From: Paenarthrobacter ilicis
GTDB lineage: Bacteria; Actinomycetota; Actinomycetes; Actinomycetales; Micrococcaceae
Assembly (NCBI RefSeq): GCF_016907545.1
Contig: NZ_JAFBCD010000001.1
Coordinates: 2,232,001 to 2,296,000 of the forward strand
Reading direction: 5' to 3'
Length of the DNA stretch: 64,000 nucleotides
Position 1 is the first letter of the stretch. Every line of letters starts with the position of its first letter. The notes beneath the pieces are model-generated. The model was not told the DNA's origin, ran no database searches, and worked only from the letters and a program-made list of their open reading frames with translations. Below are positions 26,123 through 36,199 of this stretch, piece after piece. Made by a program: the position numbers and the translations under genes.

Positions 26123-27274
26123 TCAGACCAGCACCAAGTCGTCAACATGAACAACTTCCCGGTCATAGCCACGGCCCAGCGTTTGGCCCAACTCCTGCGT
26201 GGTTCTCCCCAACATGCGCGGAAGCTCCTCCGAGGAGTAATTCACCAGGCCCCGTGCTACCACTGTGCCATCGAGTGCCACCACTTCCACCGGATCGCCG
26301 GCTTCGAAGTCACCACTGATTTCCGATATCCCTGCTGGAAGGAGCGAGCGATGCCGGTGGCGCACGGCGTTCACCGCGCCGTCGTCGAGCACCAGGCGTC
26401 CTTGGACGGTGGCAAGGTGGGCCAACCACAAAAGGCGGACCGGCTTGCGGTTGCCGTTGACGGCGAACCAGGTTCCCACGTCCTGACCTGCCAAGGCAGC
26501 TGCGGCATTTGCGGTGGACGTGACCAGCGCATGGATACCGGAACCTGCGGCGATGGACGCCGCCTCCACCTTGGTGGTCATTCCCCCGGTACCGACGCCG
26601 GCCTTGCCTGCCTTGCCAATGGTCACATCGGCCAGGTCCTCAGGCCCGCGGACCAGGGGAATCCGCGTGGCACCCTGCGACGGCGGACCGTCGTACAGGG
26701 CGTCAACGTCGGACAGCAGCACCAGCGCGTCTGCGCGGACCAGGTGTGCCACCAAAGCAGCAAGCCTGTCGTTGTCGCCGAACCTGATCTCGTGGGTGGC
26801 CACGGTGTCGTTCTCATTGACGACGGGAACCACTCCAAGGTTCAGCAGGCGGTCCAAAGCCCTGAAGGCGTTGGTGTGCTGGGTGCGCCGCATGAGGTCA
26901 TCGGCAGTGAGCAGTACTTGGCTCACTGTGACGCCGTGGGCGCTGAAGGCCTGGGTGTACCGGGCCATCAGGAGGCCCTGACCCACGCTGGCCGCAGCTT
27001 GCTGCGTTGCCAGATCCCTGGGCCGTTTGGCAAGGCCCAAGGGAGCCAGGCCCGCCGCGATGGCTCCGGAGGAAACCAGGATGATCTCGGTACCTGCATT
27101 GCGCTTCTCAGCCAGTGCGTCCACCAGGCGGGCAAGGGATTTCTCGGAAATTCCACCCTTGATGCTGGTCAGCGACGACGAGCCAACCTTGACTACTATC
27201 CGTTTGGCAGAGGTCAGAGCATGCCGCTCACGTGCCTCTGCAGTTTCCGGAACGTCAGCAGTACTAGTCGTCAT
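26123..27274 (-). CDS. proB: Glutamate 5-kinase
   Basis: A 383 aa two-domain enzyme: an amino-acid kinase domain (residues about 20-275; [13 protein letters not shown], the NENDTVA and [12 protein letters not shown] motifs) and a C-terminal PUA domain. It phosphorylates glutamate at the start of proline synthesis and is normally feedback-inhibited by proline. ATG at 27274 lies inside the obgE 3' end (11-nt overlap); the longer frame to 27484 overlaps obgE and is rejected. It is co-transcribed with obgE and proA. Confidence 0.96.
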   Translation of the reverse strand: MTTSTADVPETAEARERHALTSAKRIVVKVGSSSLTSIKGGISEKSLARLVDALAEKRNAGTEIILVSSGAIAAGLAPLGLAKRPRDLATQQAAASVGQGLLMARYTQAFSAHGVTVSQVLLTADDLMRRTQHTNAFRALDRLLNLGVVPVVNENDTVATHEIRFGDNDRLAALVAHLVRADALVLLSDVDALYDGPPSQGATRIPLVRGPEDLADVTIGKAGKAGVGTGGMTTKVEAASIAAGSGIHALVTSTANAAAALAGQDVGTWFAVNGNRKPVRLLWLAHLATVQGRLVLDDGAVNAVRHRHRSLLPAGISEISGDFEAGDPVEVVALDGTVVARGLVNYSSEELPRMLGRTTQELGQTLGRGYDREVVHVDDLVLV

Positions 27275-28850
27275 CACCGGCGTCCACAGTGCTTTCCTTC
27301 TGAGCCTGGGCACGCCGGCCATTGACGGACTCCGTCCAGATGCCCGCCTTGCGCTCGGCTTCAAGCTCGGCGCGTGCAGCAGCTTTCGCTTCACGTCGCT
27401 CGATCTGCTCTTCACGCTTCTGCGTACGTGTGGGCCGGTCGCCGATGTCGGCAACACGGATGTCCGTACCCCTGGGGGTGGCAAGAAGCTCTGCGCCGGC
27501 CATCATGGTGGGCTCCCAATCGAACACCACGCCATCGTCCTCGCCGATGACCACGGTATCGCCGGGCTTGGCACCCACCTTGAACAGCTCATTTTCCACA
27601 CCCAGTTTTGCCAGGCGGTCGGCAAGGTAGCCAATGGCTTCTTCGTTGGTGAAATCGGTCTGCTTGACCCAGCGCACCGGCTTTTCGCCCAGAACGCGGA
27701 ACAACGGCTCCAGGTTCTTTTCCTCGCGGCGGATCTTGAAGCCGGACTCGTTGACAGCGCGCGGACGCAGCACCGGCGGTGCCACCTTGGGAGGCGCAGT
27801 TGCCACTGCGTCACGTGCAGCCTTGACGATTTCGGCCATGGCAAATCCAAGCTGGCGCAGGCCCTCGTGGCTGGTGGCCGAGACTTCGAAGACGCGGTAG
27901 CCACGCTCTTCAAGGTCGGGGCGGACAAACTCCGCCATGTCCTTGCCGTCGGGCAGATCCACCTTGTTCAGGACAACCAGCTTGGGCCGTTGGTTCAGGG
28001 GAACCACTTCGCCGTCCACGCCGGCGTAGCTCATGTCCACGGCGTACTTGTCCAGCTCAGCTTCAATGATGGCCAGATCGGACAGGGGATCGCGGTCGGC
28101 TTCCAACGTTCCGCAGTCCAAAACGTGCACCAAAGCAGCGCAGCGTTCCACGTGACGGAGGAAGTTGTGCCCCAGGCCCTTGCCGTCGCTGGCGCCCTCG
28201 ATGAGTCCGGGGACGTCGGCGATGGTAAAGCGGATGTCGCCGGCCTGGACGACGCCCAGGTTGGGAATGAGGGTGGTGAAGGGGTAGTCCGCAATTTTGG
28301 GGCGGGCAGCGGACATCGCGGCAATAAGGCTTGATTTGCCCGCTGAAGGGAATCCGACCAAGGCGATGTCAGCAATGGACTTGAGCTCCAGGACAATGTC
28401 GCTGGATTCGCCCTCGATGCCCAGCAGGGCAAAACCGGGAGCGCGACGCTTCTGGGATGACAACGAAGCATTTCCCAAACCGCCCTGGCCGCCGGCTGCG
28501 GCAATGTACTCCGCGCCTTCTCCAACCAGGTCGGCAAGAAGTTGGCCATCCTTGGTTTTCACCACGGTGCCGTCGGGTACCGGAAGAATCAGGGTTTCGC
28601 CGTTCTTTCCCCCGCGCCAGTCACCCATGCCGGGACCGCCATTGGTGGCGTGGCGGTGCGGCGCGTGGTGGTAATCCAGCAGCGTCGTGGTCTGGGAGGA
28701 CACCCGGAGTATGACGTCGCCGCCGTTGCCACCGTTGCCACCGTCGGGACCGCCGAGCGGCTTGAACTTCTCGCGCTTGACGGAGACACATCCGTGGCCG
28801 CCGGTTCCGCCGGATACGTGCAGTACTACCCGGTCTACAAAGCTAGCCAC
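27264..28850 (-). CDS. obgE: Obg-family GTPase ObgE/CgtA
   Basis: A 528 aa GTPase acting in 50S ribosome assembly and stress control. It has an N-terminal glycine-rich Obg fold (about 1-158; [13 protein letters not shown]), a central G domain with G1 [10 protein letters not shown]3 DVPG and G4 NKVD, and the C-terminal OCT domain (about 340-425). A basic tail of about 100 residues follows, longer than in E. coli but usual in actinobacteria. It follows rpmA with a terminator between them and leads into proB by overlap. Confidence 0.97.
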   Translation of the reverse strand: MASFVDRVVLHVSGGTGGHGCVSVKREKFKPLGGPDGGNGGNGGDVILRVSSQTTTLLDYHHAPHRHATNGGPGMGDWRGGKNGETLILPVPDGTVVKTKDGQLLADLVGEGAEYIAAAGGQGGLGNASLSSQKRRAPGFALLGIEGESSDIVLELKSIADIALVGFPSAGKSSLIAAMSAARPKIADYPFTTLIPNLGVVQAGDIRFTIADVPGLIEGASDGKGLGHNFLRHVERCAALVHVLDCGTLEADRDPLSDLAIIEAELDKYAVDMSYAGVDGEVVPLNQRPKLVVLNKVDLPDGKDMAEFVRPDLEERGYRVFEVSATSHEGLRQLGFAMAEIVKAARDAVATAPPKVAPPVLRPRAVNESGFKIRREEKNLEPLFRVLGEKPVRWVKQTDFTNEEAIGYLADRLAKLGVENELFKVGAKPGDTVVIGEDDGVVFDWEPTMMAGAELLATPRGTDIRVADIGDRPTRTQKREEQIERREAKAAARAELEAERKAGIWTESVNGRRAQAQKESTVDAGDDD

Positions 28851-28936
28851 GTGGATCTCCTCTATTGCTGTTGCCAGCGCTGTTGCATCTCCAAAACGCC
28901 CTTAGGCGTCCCAGTCGATTGTAATGCGGTTAAAAG

Positions 28937-28974
28937 AACGGTGGAGCGGGCCGTTTGGCCCGCTCCACCGGTTC
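28937..28974 (-). terminator. Terminator downstream of rpmA
   Basis: A 17-bp GC-rich stem with one bulged base around GGTGGAGCGGGCC, GTTT loop, between rpmA and obgE. Confidence 0.8.
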
Positions 28975-28985
28975 AGAACTTGTTG

Positions 28986-29249
28986 TTACTCTGCAGCTGC
29001 AGCAGCAACGATGTTCACTACGCGACGGCCGCGGCGAGTACCAAACTCAACCGCACCGGCCTGCAGGGCGAACAGGGTGTCGTCGCCACCGCGGCCAACG
29101 CCTGCACCGGGGTGGAAGTGGGTGCCACGCTGGCGAACGATGATTTCGCCTGCGGAGACTACCTGACCGCCGAAGCGCTTGACGCCAAGGTACTGAGCGT
29201 TGGAGTCACGACCGTTGCGAGTGGAGCTCGCGCCTTTTTTGTGTGCCAT
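28986..29249 (-). CDS. rpmA: 50S ribosomal protein bL27
   Basis: An 87 aa ribosomal protein with the canonical [17 protein letters not shown]-terminus that reaches toward the peptidyl-transferase centre, and the [17 protein letters not shown] core. There is no cleavable N-terminal extension of the kind found in Firmicutes. It is co-transcribed with rplU, 63 nt downstream of it. Confidence 0.98.
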   Translation of the reverse strand: MAHKKGASSTRNGRDSNAQYLGVKRFGGQVVSAGEIIVRQRGTHFHPGAGVGRGGDDTLFALQAGAVEFGTRRGRRVVNIVAAAAAE

Positions 29250-29312
29250 GTGAAATGCCTGCCTTCAAAATTTCTGGGGAAACCGAAAAAACCTGAACAG
29301 CGGTAACGAAAG

Positions 29313-29633
29313 TTACGCGATGCTGGTGATCTTGATCTTGGTCAGTTCCTGACGGTGACCCTGACGCTTACGGTAACCGGTCTTGTTCTTGAACTTCTGG
29401 ATGACGATCTTGGGGCCACGGAGGTCCTCAAGGATCTCAGCCGTTACCTTGACGTTGGCCAGTTCCGCTGCTGCGGAGGTGACCTTGTCGCCGTCAACCA
29501 GGAGCAAGGCGGGCAGCTCAAGAGTGCTGCCGGCTCCACCGGGGACGCGGTTAAGCGTTACGTAGTCTCCAACGGAAACTTTTTCTTGGCGGCCGCCTGC
29601 GCGGACAATCGCGTACACCACTTGGGTACTCAC
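29313..29633 (-). CDS. rplU: 50S ribosomal protein bL21
   Basis: A 106 aa ribosomal protein with the [17 protein letters not shown] start and the C-terminal rRNA-binding [15 protein letters not shown] motif. It is first in the rplU-rpmA pair; the 346-nt space upstream contains its leader and promoter. Confidence 0.98.
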   Translation of the reverse strand: MSTQVVYAIVRAGGRQEKVSVGDYVTLNRVPGGAGSTLELPALLLVDGDKVTSAAAELANVKVTAEILEDLRGPKIVIQKFKNKTGYRKRQGHRQELTKIKITSIA

Positions 29634-29713
29634 TTCTCTCGACGTCTATTACTAAATTTGCGTGCTGAACCTGAGCCGGAATCGGGTTTGGTTCTCGCTG
29701 TGCCTCAACGCCG

Positions 29714-29733
29714 TGGACTTCTGGTTCGAAGTC
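29714..29733 (-). promoter_or_regulatory. Hairpin in the probable rplU leader
   Basis: A 7-bp stem GGACTTC/GAAGTCC with a 6-nt loop, about 80 nt upstream of the rplU start, within the 346-nt noncoding stretch 29634-29979. It could be part of a ribosomal-protein leader. The rest of the gap shows AT-richer promoter-like sequence near 29790-29815 and no gene. Confidence 0.3.
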
Positions 29734-29979
29734 CGCGAGTCATCCCATGAACGATTCCACGGGGCATAACCCAAGTGTTGGCGTAAGCACCGAAGATCAA
29801 GATTACGCTAGTTTGACCTTCGGTCGCAAATGAGGCCGGGTCCGGAGGCTACCAAGTGACTTGCGCCACCAGATGAAACGGACTCTCCCGGCACCGTGCC
29901 CATACAGCCTACAGGTATTTGCCGGGGTTCGCGGGATCGACGCGCGCCGCGAGGCACGGGATTTACCCGACCACGCTTT

Positions 29980-31536
29980 TCAGGCGTGGTGCCGGGGTGC
30001 ATCAAAGAAGGCGGTCTCGTAGCGGCAGGAGTCGCTGAACGCTTCCAGCATTGCTGCCCGCTCACGTTCAGAAGCATTGGCCGCGGCTTCCTCAGTGAAG
30101 GCGATGGCAGTCCTGGTGGCCGCGGCAAAGTCCGGGTCCGCGTAGGTGCGGAGCCACGCGGCGTACGGGTGGCCATCCGGCGCCCCCGCCTCGAGATAGG
30201 ACTCATGCAGCCGCTGCCCGACTTCCGCGTAGAGCCAATAGCACGGGAGGACAGCCGCAACCACCACGGCGTAACTGCCCGCCGTCGACGCCGCCAGCAA
30301 GTGGTCCACGTAGGCCTTGGTCACCGGCCCGGTTCCGGAGGGGACGTCACGGGTGCTGAGCCAGTCGCGGTGGAGGGCCGATTCGACGTCCAGGCAGGTC
30401 CTGGCGCCCTGTGCCCAGAACAATTGCTCTTCTTCGGTGGGCGCCAGAGCACTGGCACGTGCCAGGACCCGTGAATATCCATTGAGGTAGATCGCGTCCT
30501 GCGCAAGGTAGTAGTTGAAGCGTGATTCCGCCAGATCCCCCGTCTGCAGCTCCCTGATGAAGCTGAGATCATGGATGGCTTCCAGTTCCCGGGCAGCCTG
30601 GGCCCACATGATTGTGGCGAAGCTCTCCTGGTTCTTCGTCCCGCGCAGGTGGTGGAAATGGTGGATAGGGCCACTTCCCCGCCCCGCCTCCAAGAGATCC
30701 GATTGTTCAAGGGCTTTGACAAGCCACGGCTTCACCTCCCGAAGGGATGCTTCCCAATCGCCGGTGGACGCTTGGACCGTTGCCAGTGCCGAAGACAGGG
30801 AACACCCTGTTCCGTGGCTGTTTGTGGTGTCCACCCGCGGCCCGGACACCTCGATGACGTCCTTGCTCAGGAGCCCGCTGGTGTTAACCAGCGCATCTGG
30901 GCAGCCGGCTCCCGACAGGTGACCACCTTTGACCAGCACTGTGGTGCCGTATTCAGCGGCCAGGCGCTTGCCCTGGTCCAACGCGGCCTGCCATTCGGAG
31001 GCCTCGTCCTCACCCAGCAGCATGGCAAGTTCCGGAATGTTGGGAGTGATGAGGTCCGCAAGTGGCAGCAAAGTCCGCAAAGCCCGCTCGGCGGACTCCC
31101 GCAGGAGACGGTCTCCGCTGGTAGCAACCATCACAGGATCAAGGACCACGACGGCGGGGCGCACCGTTTGGAGCCAGCCGCGGACCTCCTCAATGACGGC
31201 AGCCTCGCCCAGCATTCCGATCTTGACGGCGTCGATGCCGATGTCGCCGCTGATGGCATCCAACTGCTGGCGCAGGAACCCTGCAGGTGGGATGTGGAGG
31301 GCTGTAACACCTTGGGTGTTCTGGACTGTCAGCGCCGTGATGGCGGCCATTCCATAGCCACCGTGAGCGGCAATGCTCTTCAGGTCGGCCTGGATACCCG
31401 CTCCTCCAGAGGGATCCGAACCGGCGATGCTCAGCACCCTGGGGACGGGCCGTCGTCGAGCGGCCACAGGGTAAACGGAAGAGCCCCGGGTTTCCGGAGC
31501 GGAGTGGGGTGCAATGGTAGACGGCAATGTGGTCAT
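29980..31536 (-). CDS. thiD: ThiD-TenA fusion: HMP/HMP-P kinase with thiaminase II domain
   Basis: A 518 aa bifunctional thiamine enzyme. Residues about 30-290 are ThiD (SIAGSDPSGGAGIQADLK, the PVMVATSGDRLL strand and the SHGTGCSLSSAL catalytic motif), phosphorylating hydroxymethylpyrimidine twice. Residues about 305-515 are TenA (FATIMWAQAARELEAI, FNYYLAQDAIYL, AAVLPCYWLYAEVG with the catalytic cysteine, and a C-terminal CRYETAFFD), salvaging pyrimidine from thiamine breakdown products. The fusion couples salvage and phosphorylation. ATG at 31536 lies directly after a TPP riboswitch, which should shut the gene off when thiamine is plentiful. Confidence 0.95.
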   Translation of the reverse strand: MTTLPSTIAPHSAPETRGSSVYPVAARRRPVPRVLSIAGSDPSGGAGIQADLKSIAAHGGYGMAAITALTVQNTQGVTALHIPPAGFLRQQLDAISGDIGIDAVKIGMLGEAAVIEEVRGWLQTVRPAVVVLDPVMVATSGDRLLRESAERALRTLLPLADLITPNIPELAMLLGEDEASEWQAALDQGKRLAAEYGTTVLVKGGHLSGAGCPDALVNTSGLLSKDVIEVSGPRVDTTNSHGTGCSLSSALATVQASTGDWEASLREVKPWLVKALEQSDLLEAGRGSGPIHHFHHLRGTKNQESFATIMWAQAARELEAIHDLSFIRELQTGDLAESRFNYYLAQDAIYLNGYSRVLARASALAPTEEEQLFWAQGARTCLDVESALHRDWLSTRDVPSGTGPVTKAYVDHLLAASTAGSYAVVVAAVLPCYWLYAEVGQRLHESYLEAGAPDGHPYAAWLRTYADPDFAAATRTAIAFTEEAAANASERERAAMLEAFSDSCRYETAFFDAPRHHA

Positions 31537-31540
31537 GAGG

Positions 31541-31622
31541 ACATCCCTTCGCCGGTGCTAACCGGACAGGTTCAACGGGTTTGGATCTCAGCCGGACCTC
31601 TCGCCCGGCACCCCGTGTCAGT
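31541..31622 (-). ncRNA. TPP riboswitch (THI element)
   Basis: The minus strand shows the conserved THI-box order: ACGGGGTGCC, GGCTGAGATC, AACCCGTTGAACCTG and GCACCGGCGAAGGGA. The GAAGGGA at its 3' end is the probable ribosome site of the ThiD-TenA gene 5-12 nt before the ATG, and the closing stem uses GACA/TGTC, so control is likely at translation initiation. Confidence 0.95.
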
Positions 31623-31718
31623 CACACAGCCTAGCCGTGAACAGCCATCCGGGAACAACCGCTTCGCCTTCGCACCTGGATATGACTCCCCCGGTCCCGC
31701 CCGCCCTTACTTGTGGAA

Positions 31719-31768
31719 ACACAAAGGACCCCCGGCGGCCTAAGCCTCCGGGGGTCCCCTGTTTGTGT
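31719..31768. terminator. Long hairpin terminator downstream of rne
   Basis: A 10-bp core stem GGACCCCCGG/CCGGGGGTCC extended by an outer ACACAAA/TTTGTGT stem. It lies between the convergent-side ends of the TPP leader and rne and would end rne transcription. Confidence 0.8.
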
Positions 31769-31797
31769 ATCTGAGACGACGCCTCAGCGCCTGAAGA

Positions 31798-34700
31798 TCA
31801 GAGCTCTGATGCCGGTACCCCAACGCCCAGGATGATCGGTTCCTGCGCAGGAGCCTTCACCGCCTGTGCAGCCGGAGCCTTGGCCTCGTGTGAGGTGCCC
31901 TGTGCTGCCGGGGCCGCTTCGTGGTGTTGCACGCTGGTTTCGTTGGCTGCGCCCTGCGCGCGGCTGGCGCTGCGGTTGCGGCGCCCACGACGACTCTTCG
32001 ACGCCGTGGCCGGGTCGGCTGTCGCAGTTGCGGGCGCGGCAGCTGAGGCCGGAGCAGCCGTGGTCGGCTGCGCCTCACTGGCCTTCGGTGCCGTTGCCGG
32101 CTCTGGAGCCGCTCCCAGGTGGGAGAACGCCTCAGCCAACAGGTCAAGGCTCATAGCGGGCTTGGCAGCTGGTTCCTCATGGTGTTCACCCATGGGGAGG
32201 GCAACCTCTTCGCCACCGAACCGAAGAACCGGCATGGAGCGCGATTCCCGGACGGCGTCTTCCCGGGCAGCCTCTTCATGGGCTGCCGGTTCCCCGCCGT
32301 GGGTATCGGCCGGAGCCGCGGGAGCAGGCTGTTCCGTGCGGGCAAGTTCCTCGGAGCGGTGCAGTTCGTCATCGTGGAGATGCGCGGCGTGGGCGGCAGC
32401 TGCAATTGATGCCAACGCAGCCCGGGTTGCCTCGGCCTTGGCTTGGCGCGCCGGATCCTGAGGCTCAACCGGCGCGGACGGCGCAGGCTGGACGGCAGGC
32501 TGGGCGTTCACAGGAGCAGCGGTTTCAGCGCCGGGTTGCCCGCCGCCCTTGCCGCGCCGACGCTTGCGTTCCGTGCGGGCCGCAGGCTGCTGCTGCTGTT
32601 GCTGCGTCTCGCTGTGGGGACGGTGTGAGTCGGCAGTAGGCGTGTTGGCCCTGCGGTGTTCAACGGGCTCGTCATGGGTGACCACACCGCGTCCTGCACA
32701 GTGCTCGCACTGCTCGCCGAAGACCTCAAGGAGCCCTGTGCCCATACGCTTGCGCGTCATTTGGACAAGGCCCAGGGACGTTACCTCTGCCACCTGGTGC
32801 TTGGTGCGGTCACGGCCCAGGCATTCCACCATGCGCCGGAGGACCAGATCGCGGTTGGACTCCAGGACCATGTCGATGAAGTCGATAACGATGATTCCGC
32901 CGATGTCGCGCAGGCGCAGCTGACGGACTACTTCCTCGGCTGCTTCAAGGTTGTTCTTGGTAACAGTTTCCTCGAGGTTGCCGCCGCTGCCGGTGAACTT
33001 GCCCGTGTTGACGTCAACAACCGTCATGGCTTCGGTGCGGTCGATGACCAGCGAACCACCGGACGGCAGGAACACCTTGCGTTCCAGTGCCTTGTGGATC
33101 TGCTCGTCAATCCGCCACGCAGAGAAGATGTCCTGGTCCTTGGTCCACTTTTCGAGGCGGCCAACAAGGTCGGGAGCAACGTAGGTGACATAGGCCTCAA
33201 TGGTGTCCCAGGCGTCGTCACCGGAAACGATCAGCTTGGAGAAGTCCTCATTGAAAACGTCACGGACAACCTTGATGGTGAGGTCCGGTTCCCCGTAGAG
33301 CAGTTCCGGAGCCAGGATCTTGGTAGAGGAAACCTGTCCCTCAATGCCTTCCCACTGGGCGCGCAAACGGTTGATGTCGTGGGTCAGCTCTTCCTCGGAA
33401 GCGCCTTCCGCAGCGGTGCGGACAATGACGCCCGCGTTTTCCGGCAAACGATCCTTGAGGATGCGCTTGAGGCGGTTGCGTTCGACGTCGGGAAGCTTAC
33501 GGGAGATTCCGGTCATGGAACCACCGGGCACGTACACCAGGTAGCGGCCGGGCAGGGAGATCTGGCTGGTGAGGCGGGCACCCTTGTGTCCCACGGGATC
33601 CTTGGTGACCTGGACAAGGACCGAGTCTCCGGACTTGAGCGCGTTCTCGATCCGGCGCGGCTGGCCCTGGAGGTTCACCGCATCCCAGTTCACTTCACCG
33701 GCGTAGAGCACAGCATTGCGGCCACGTCCGATGTCAACGAAGGCAGCTTCCATGGACGGCAGGACGTTCTGGACCTTGCCCAGGTAGACGTTGCCGATCA
33801 GGGAGTCCTGCTGGGTCTTGGACACGAAGTGCTCGGCGAGCACGCCGTCTTCAAGAACACCGATCTGAATTCTGTCGTCGCGCTGGCGGACGATCATTTG
33901 GCGGTCCACGGATTCACGGCGTGCCAGGAACTCGGCCTCGGTGATCACTTGGCGGCGGCGTCCCGTTTCGCGGGATTCCCGGCGGCGCTGCTTCTTCGCT
34001 TCGAGCCGGGTGGAACCCTTGACGCTGGTGACACGGTTGGAGGGGGCAGTTTCCGCGATGGGCCTGGGAGCACGGACCCTGGTCACCGTGTTGGGCGGAT
34101 CGTCGTCAGTACCGCCGGTCAACTCCAGATCCTGGTCCCCACGACGGCGACGGCGGCGACGACGCGACGTGACACCGTCCTCCAACGGCTCGGGTGCCGC
34201 AGCTTCTTCGTCCTCGGACTCGGCGCTGTCATCACCCTCGTTCTCGTCACGTTCGTTTCCACGGCGACCCCTGCGCCCGCGGCTGCGACGCCGACGGCGA
34301 CTTCCGGCGTCGTCCGCCTCAGCATCAGCTTCGGAGACGGTTTCGTCAGCGCTTTCTTCTTCGACTTCCTCCGCTACGGCGGGGCGGGCAACGGTAGTAA
34401 GGTCCGGGGCCTGGAAGATCATGGAAGTGATGGACACCGGCTCCAGGAACAACGAAGGAACTGCGGAATCGTCAGCATCTTCAGTCGATTCAGCAGTGTC
34501 TGAGGCTGCAACGGGGGCTGCTGGAGATTCAACGATCGCCTCAGGCGTGGAAGGGGCCTCGGTTGTGGCGCTGTCTCCGGACGTTTCAACGGCAACAATC
34601 GACTGGACAACGTCAGCGGTTTCAAGCGCTGCAGGCGACTCCTCGGCAGCAACCTTGGGCTTGGCGGTGCGACGACGGCGGACCGGCTTTTCGGGAACAG

Positions 34701-35025
34701 GCTCGGCTGCCACTTCAGCCTGGTTTGCGTTCGGGGCGGACTCGACCGGCGGTGCTTCCTCCGCGGGTGCTTCCTCGCCCAGACCCGGCAGGGTCGCAGC
34801 AGGTTCCACCTTTTTGCGGGCCCGGGTGCGGCGGACCGGTGCGGCGGGAGCGTCGGCAGTACCGGATTCTTCCGGGACCGCACTTTCCCCCGTTACCGCA
34901 GTCCCGGCGTCTGGAACTGCTTTTGGCGCAACCTTGCGACGCGTGCGTGTGGTCTTCTTGGGCGCTTCCGCTGTTTCTGCGGGAACTGCCTCTTCATTAA
35001 CGGCTATAACCTGGTCTTTATCCAT
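31798..35025 (-). CDS. rne: Ribonuclease E/G
   Basis: A 1075 aa endoribonuclease for mRNA decay and rRNA/tRNA processing. Residues 1-380 are a disordered acidic Ala/Glu/Pro-rich extension with basic arginine blocks (RRRRRSRGRRGRR). The S1 domain follows (about 400; GNVYLGKVQNVLPSMEAAF), then the RNase E/G core with the catalytic VIDFIDM aspartates and the zinc-link CEHCAGRG. The last about 230 residues are another disordered Ala/Gln/Pro-rich tail. This long N- and C-terminal arrangement is the known actinobacterial form. ATG at 35025 is chosen; the frame extends to 35274 over leader sequence with hairpins and is unlikely to be translated. Confidence 0.95.
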   Translation of the reverse strand: MDKDQVIAVNEEAVPAETAEAPKKTTRTRRKVAPKAVPDAGTAVTGESAVPEESGTADAPAAPVRRTRARKKVEPAATLPGLGEEAPAEEAPPVESAPNANQAEVAAEPVPEKPVRRRRTAKPKVAAEESPAALETADVVQSIVAVETSGDSATTEAPSTPEAIVESPAAPVAASDTAESTEDADDSAVPSLFLEPVSITSMIFQAPDLTTVARPAVAEEVEEESADETVSEADAEADDAGSRRRRRSRGRRGRRGNERDENEGDDSAESEDEEAAAPEPLEDGVTSRRRRRRRRGDQDLELTGGTDDDPPNTVTRVRAPRPIAETAPSNRVTSVKGSTRLEAKKQRRRESRETGRRRQVITEAEFLARRESVDRQMIVRQRDDRIQIGVLEDGVLAEHFVSKTQQDSLIGNVYLGKVQNVLPSMEAAFVDIGRGRNAVLYAGEVNWDAVNLQGQPRRIENALKSGDSVLVQVTKDPVGHKGARLTSQISLPGRYLVYVPGGSMTGISRKLPDVERNRLKRILKDRLPENAGVIVRTAAEGASEEELTHDINRLRAQWEGIEGQVSSTKILAPELLYGEPDLTIKVVRDVFNEDFSKLIVSGDDAWDTIEAYVTYVAPDLVGRLEKWTKDQDIFSAWRIDEQIHKALERKVFLPSGGSLVIDRTEAMTVVDVNTGKFTGSGGNLEETVTKNNLEAAEEVVRQLRLRDIGGIIVIDFIDMVLESNRDLVLRRMVECLGRDRTKHQVAEVTSLGLVQMTRKRMGTGLLEVFGEQCEHCAGRGVVTHDEPVEHRRANTPTADSHRPHSETQQQQQQPAARTERKRRRGKGGGQPGAETAAPVNAQPAVQPAPSAPVEPQDPARQAKAEATRAALASIAAAAHAAHLHDDELHRSEELARTEQPAPAAPADTHGGEPAAHEEAAREDAVRESRSMPVLRFGGEEVALPMGEHHEEPAAKPAMSLDLLAEAFSHLGAAPEPATAPKASEAQPTTAAPASAAAPATATADPATASKSRRGRRNRSASRAQGAANETSVQHHEAAPAAQGTSHEAKAPAAQAVKAPAQEPIILGVGVPASEL

Positions 35026-35040
35026 ATGTGGCGACACTCC

Positions 35041-35080
35041 TGCCCCAAGAACACCGCCACATCCGGCGCCTTGTGGGGCA
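35041..35080 (-). promoter_or_regulatory. Hairpin in the rne leader next to the ribosome site
   Basis: Arms TGCCCCAAG and CTTGTGGGGCA (one bulge) with an inner CGCC/GGCG stem. On the minus strand the hairpin is followed directly by GGAG, the ribosome site of rne. It sits in the 467-nt gap between rne and the VKOR gene, which holds no other gene. Confidence 0.45.
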
Positions 35081-35243
35081 AATATTGCCAGAACCCGCAG
35101 GCTCTGACGGAAGTCGATTGTATGCCTTCCGGTTCGCACCATCATTGGGGTGCGGCAGCCCTGGAAAGCCGGCGGTTTGTTCTGAAACCCGTTGTTCTGC
35201 TGCCACAACCAGGTGCCGTCCATTGTGATGGCGGGCCTACCGC

Positions 35244-35257
35244 GGATCACGTGATCC
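35244..35257. promoter_or_regulatory. 14-bp perfect palindrome between rne and the VKOR gene
   Basis: GGATCAC/GTGATCC perfect palindrome with a CACGTG core, about 220 nt from both divergent starts; a possible operator. Confidence 0.3.
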
Positions 35258-35492
35258 TGGCATGCCCAGCTCATACTGGCGGTCTTGGGAACAAGTCACC
35301 GGACCGGTTTTCGAATGTGGATCGAATTCCAGCCATGCCCATTCTCTCATACCCCCGCGCTTTCGCCGGGTAAGCGGTTGTGTCGCGCTCCGGCGGCTGC
35401 ATCAGGGCCCGCGCCCAGCCTGCGGCGTTACAATCCTCCCAAGAGCACTTCCCGGCCAGCCGGGCACCGAGTCGAAAAGGATCAGATCCGCG

Positions 35493-36164
35493 ATGCCGAG
35501 CACCGCCAGGGAAAACCTGGCCCACCAAACGTCCACACCGGCGCAGGACTCCCCCGCCGCGCATTCCGTGCTGCCCAAGATCGTGCGGGACAAGCCCTTT
35601 GGATGGCTCCTGCTGATCACCGGCATGATCGGCTGGCTGGCATCAGGCGCATTGGTCCTGGAAAAGCTTGAAGTGTTGAAGGATCCCAACCACATCACCG
35701 TCTGTGACGTGAACCCCTGGGTTTCCTGCGGGAAGGTCATGCAGACCGCCCAAAGCTCCGTGTTCGGTTTCCCCAACATGTTCATCGGCATTGTGGCCTT
35801 CGCGGTCATCATCACCACGGCCATGGGACTGCTCTCCGGGGCAAAATTCTCGCGTGGTTACTGGTTGGGCCTGCAGGCGGGAGTCACCCTGGGCTTTGCC
35901 TTCGTGGTGTGGCTCTGGTCCCAGGCCCTGTATGTCATCAACGTCCTGTGCCCGTTCTGCATGGTGGTCTGGGCCATGATGATTCCCATGTTCGTCTGGG
36001 TCACCATCAGGAACATCACCCACGGGGTCATCAAGGCTCCCCCGGGAGTAACCAAGGTCCTGGGTGACTCCGGGTGGATCATCGTTGCCCTGCTGTACGT
36101 GGCAGTGGCAGCCACCATCTTCTTCGCGTTCCTCCAGGTCTTCGCCGGGACGTCCGGCTACTAG
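35493..36164 (+). CDS. Vitamin K epoxide reductase (VKOR) family membrane protein
   Basis: A 223 aa integral membrane protein that likely transfers electrons from DsbA-like thiol oxidases to menaquinone (bacterial DsbB substitute). There are about five membrane helices (residues about 32-52, 85-107, 115-140, 143-165 and 188-215). The first loop carries the VKOR cysteine pair CDVNPWVSC (about residues 71 and 79) with the conserved serine in SVFGFP. Helix 4 carries the quinone-side CPFC motif. The ATG at 35493, with AAGGA upstream, is used although the frame opens earlier. Actinobacteria use VKOR in place of DsbB. Confidence 0.93.
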   Translation: MPSTARENLAHQTSTPAQDSPAAHSVLPKIVRDKPFGWLLLITGMIGWLASGALVLEKLEVLKDPNHITVCDVNPWVSCGKVMQTAQSSVFGFPNMFIGIVAFAVIITTAMGLLSGAKFSRGYWLGLQAGVTLGFAFVVWLWSQALYVINVLCPFCMVVWAMMIPMFVWVTIRNITHGVIKAPPGVTKVLGDSGWIIVALLYVAVAATIFFAFLQVFAGTSGY

Positions 36165-36199
36165 GAGCCAACAACCGCTGCGGGATGACAATCGCAATA

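Noticed and set aside
32656..34503. 615-codon open frame antisense to rne
   Set aside because: It mirrors the codon periodicity of rne in a GC-rich genome, has no ribosome site or domain, and rne is certain.
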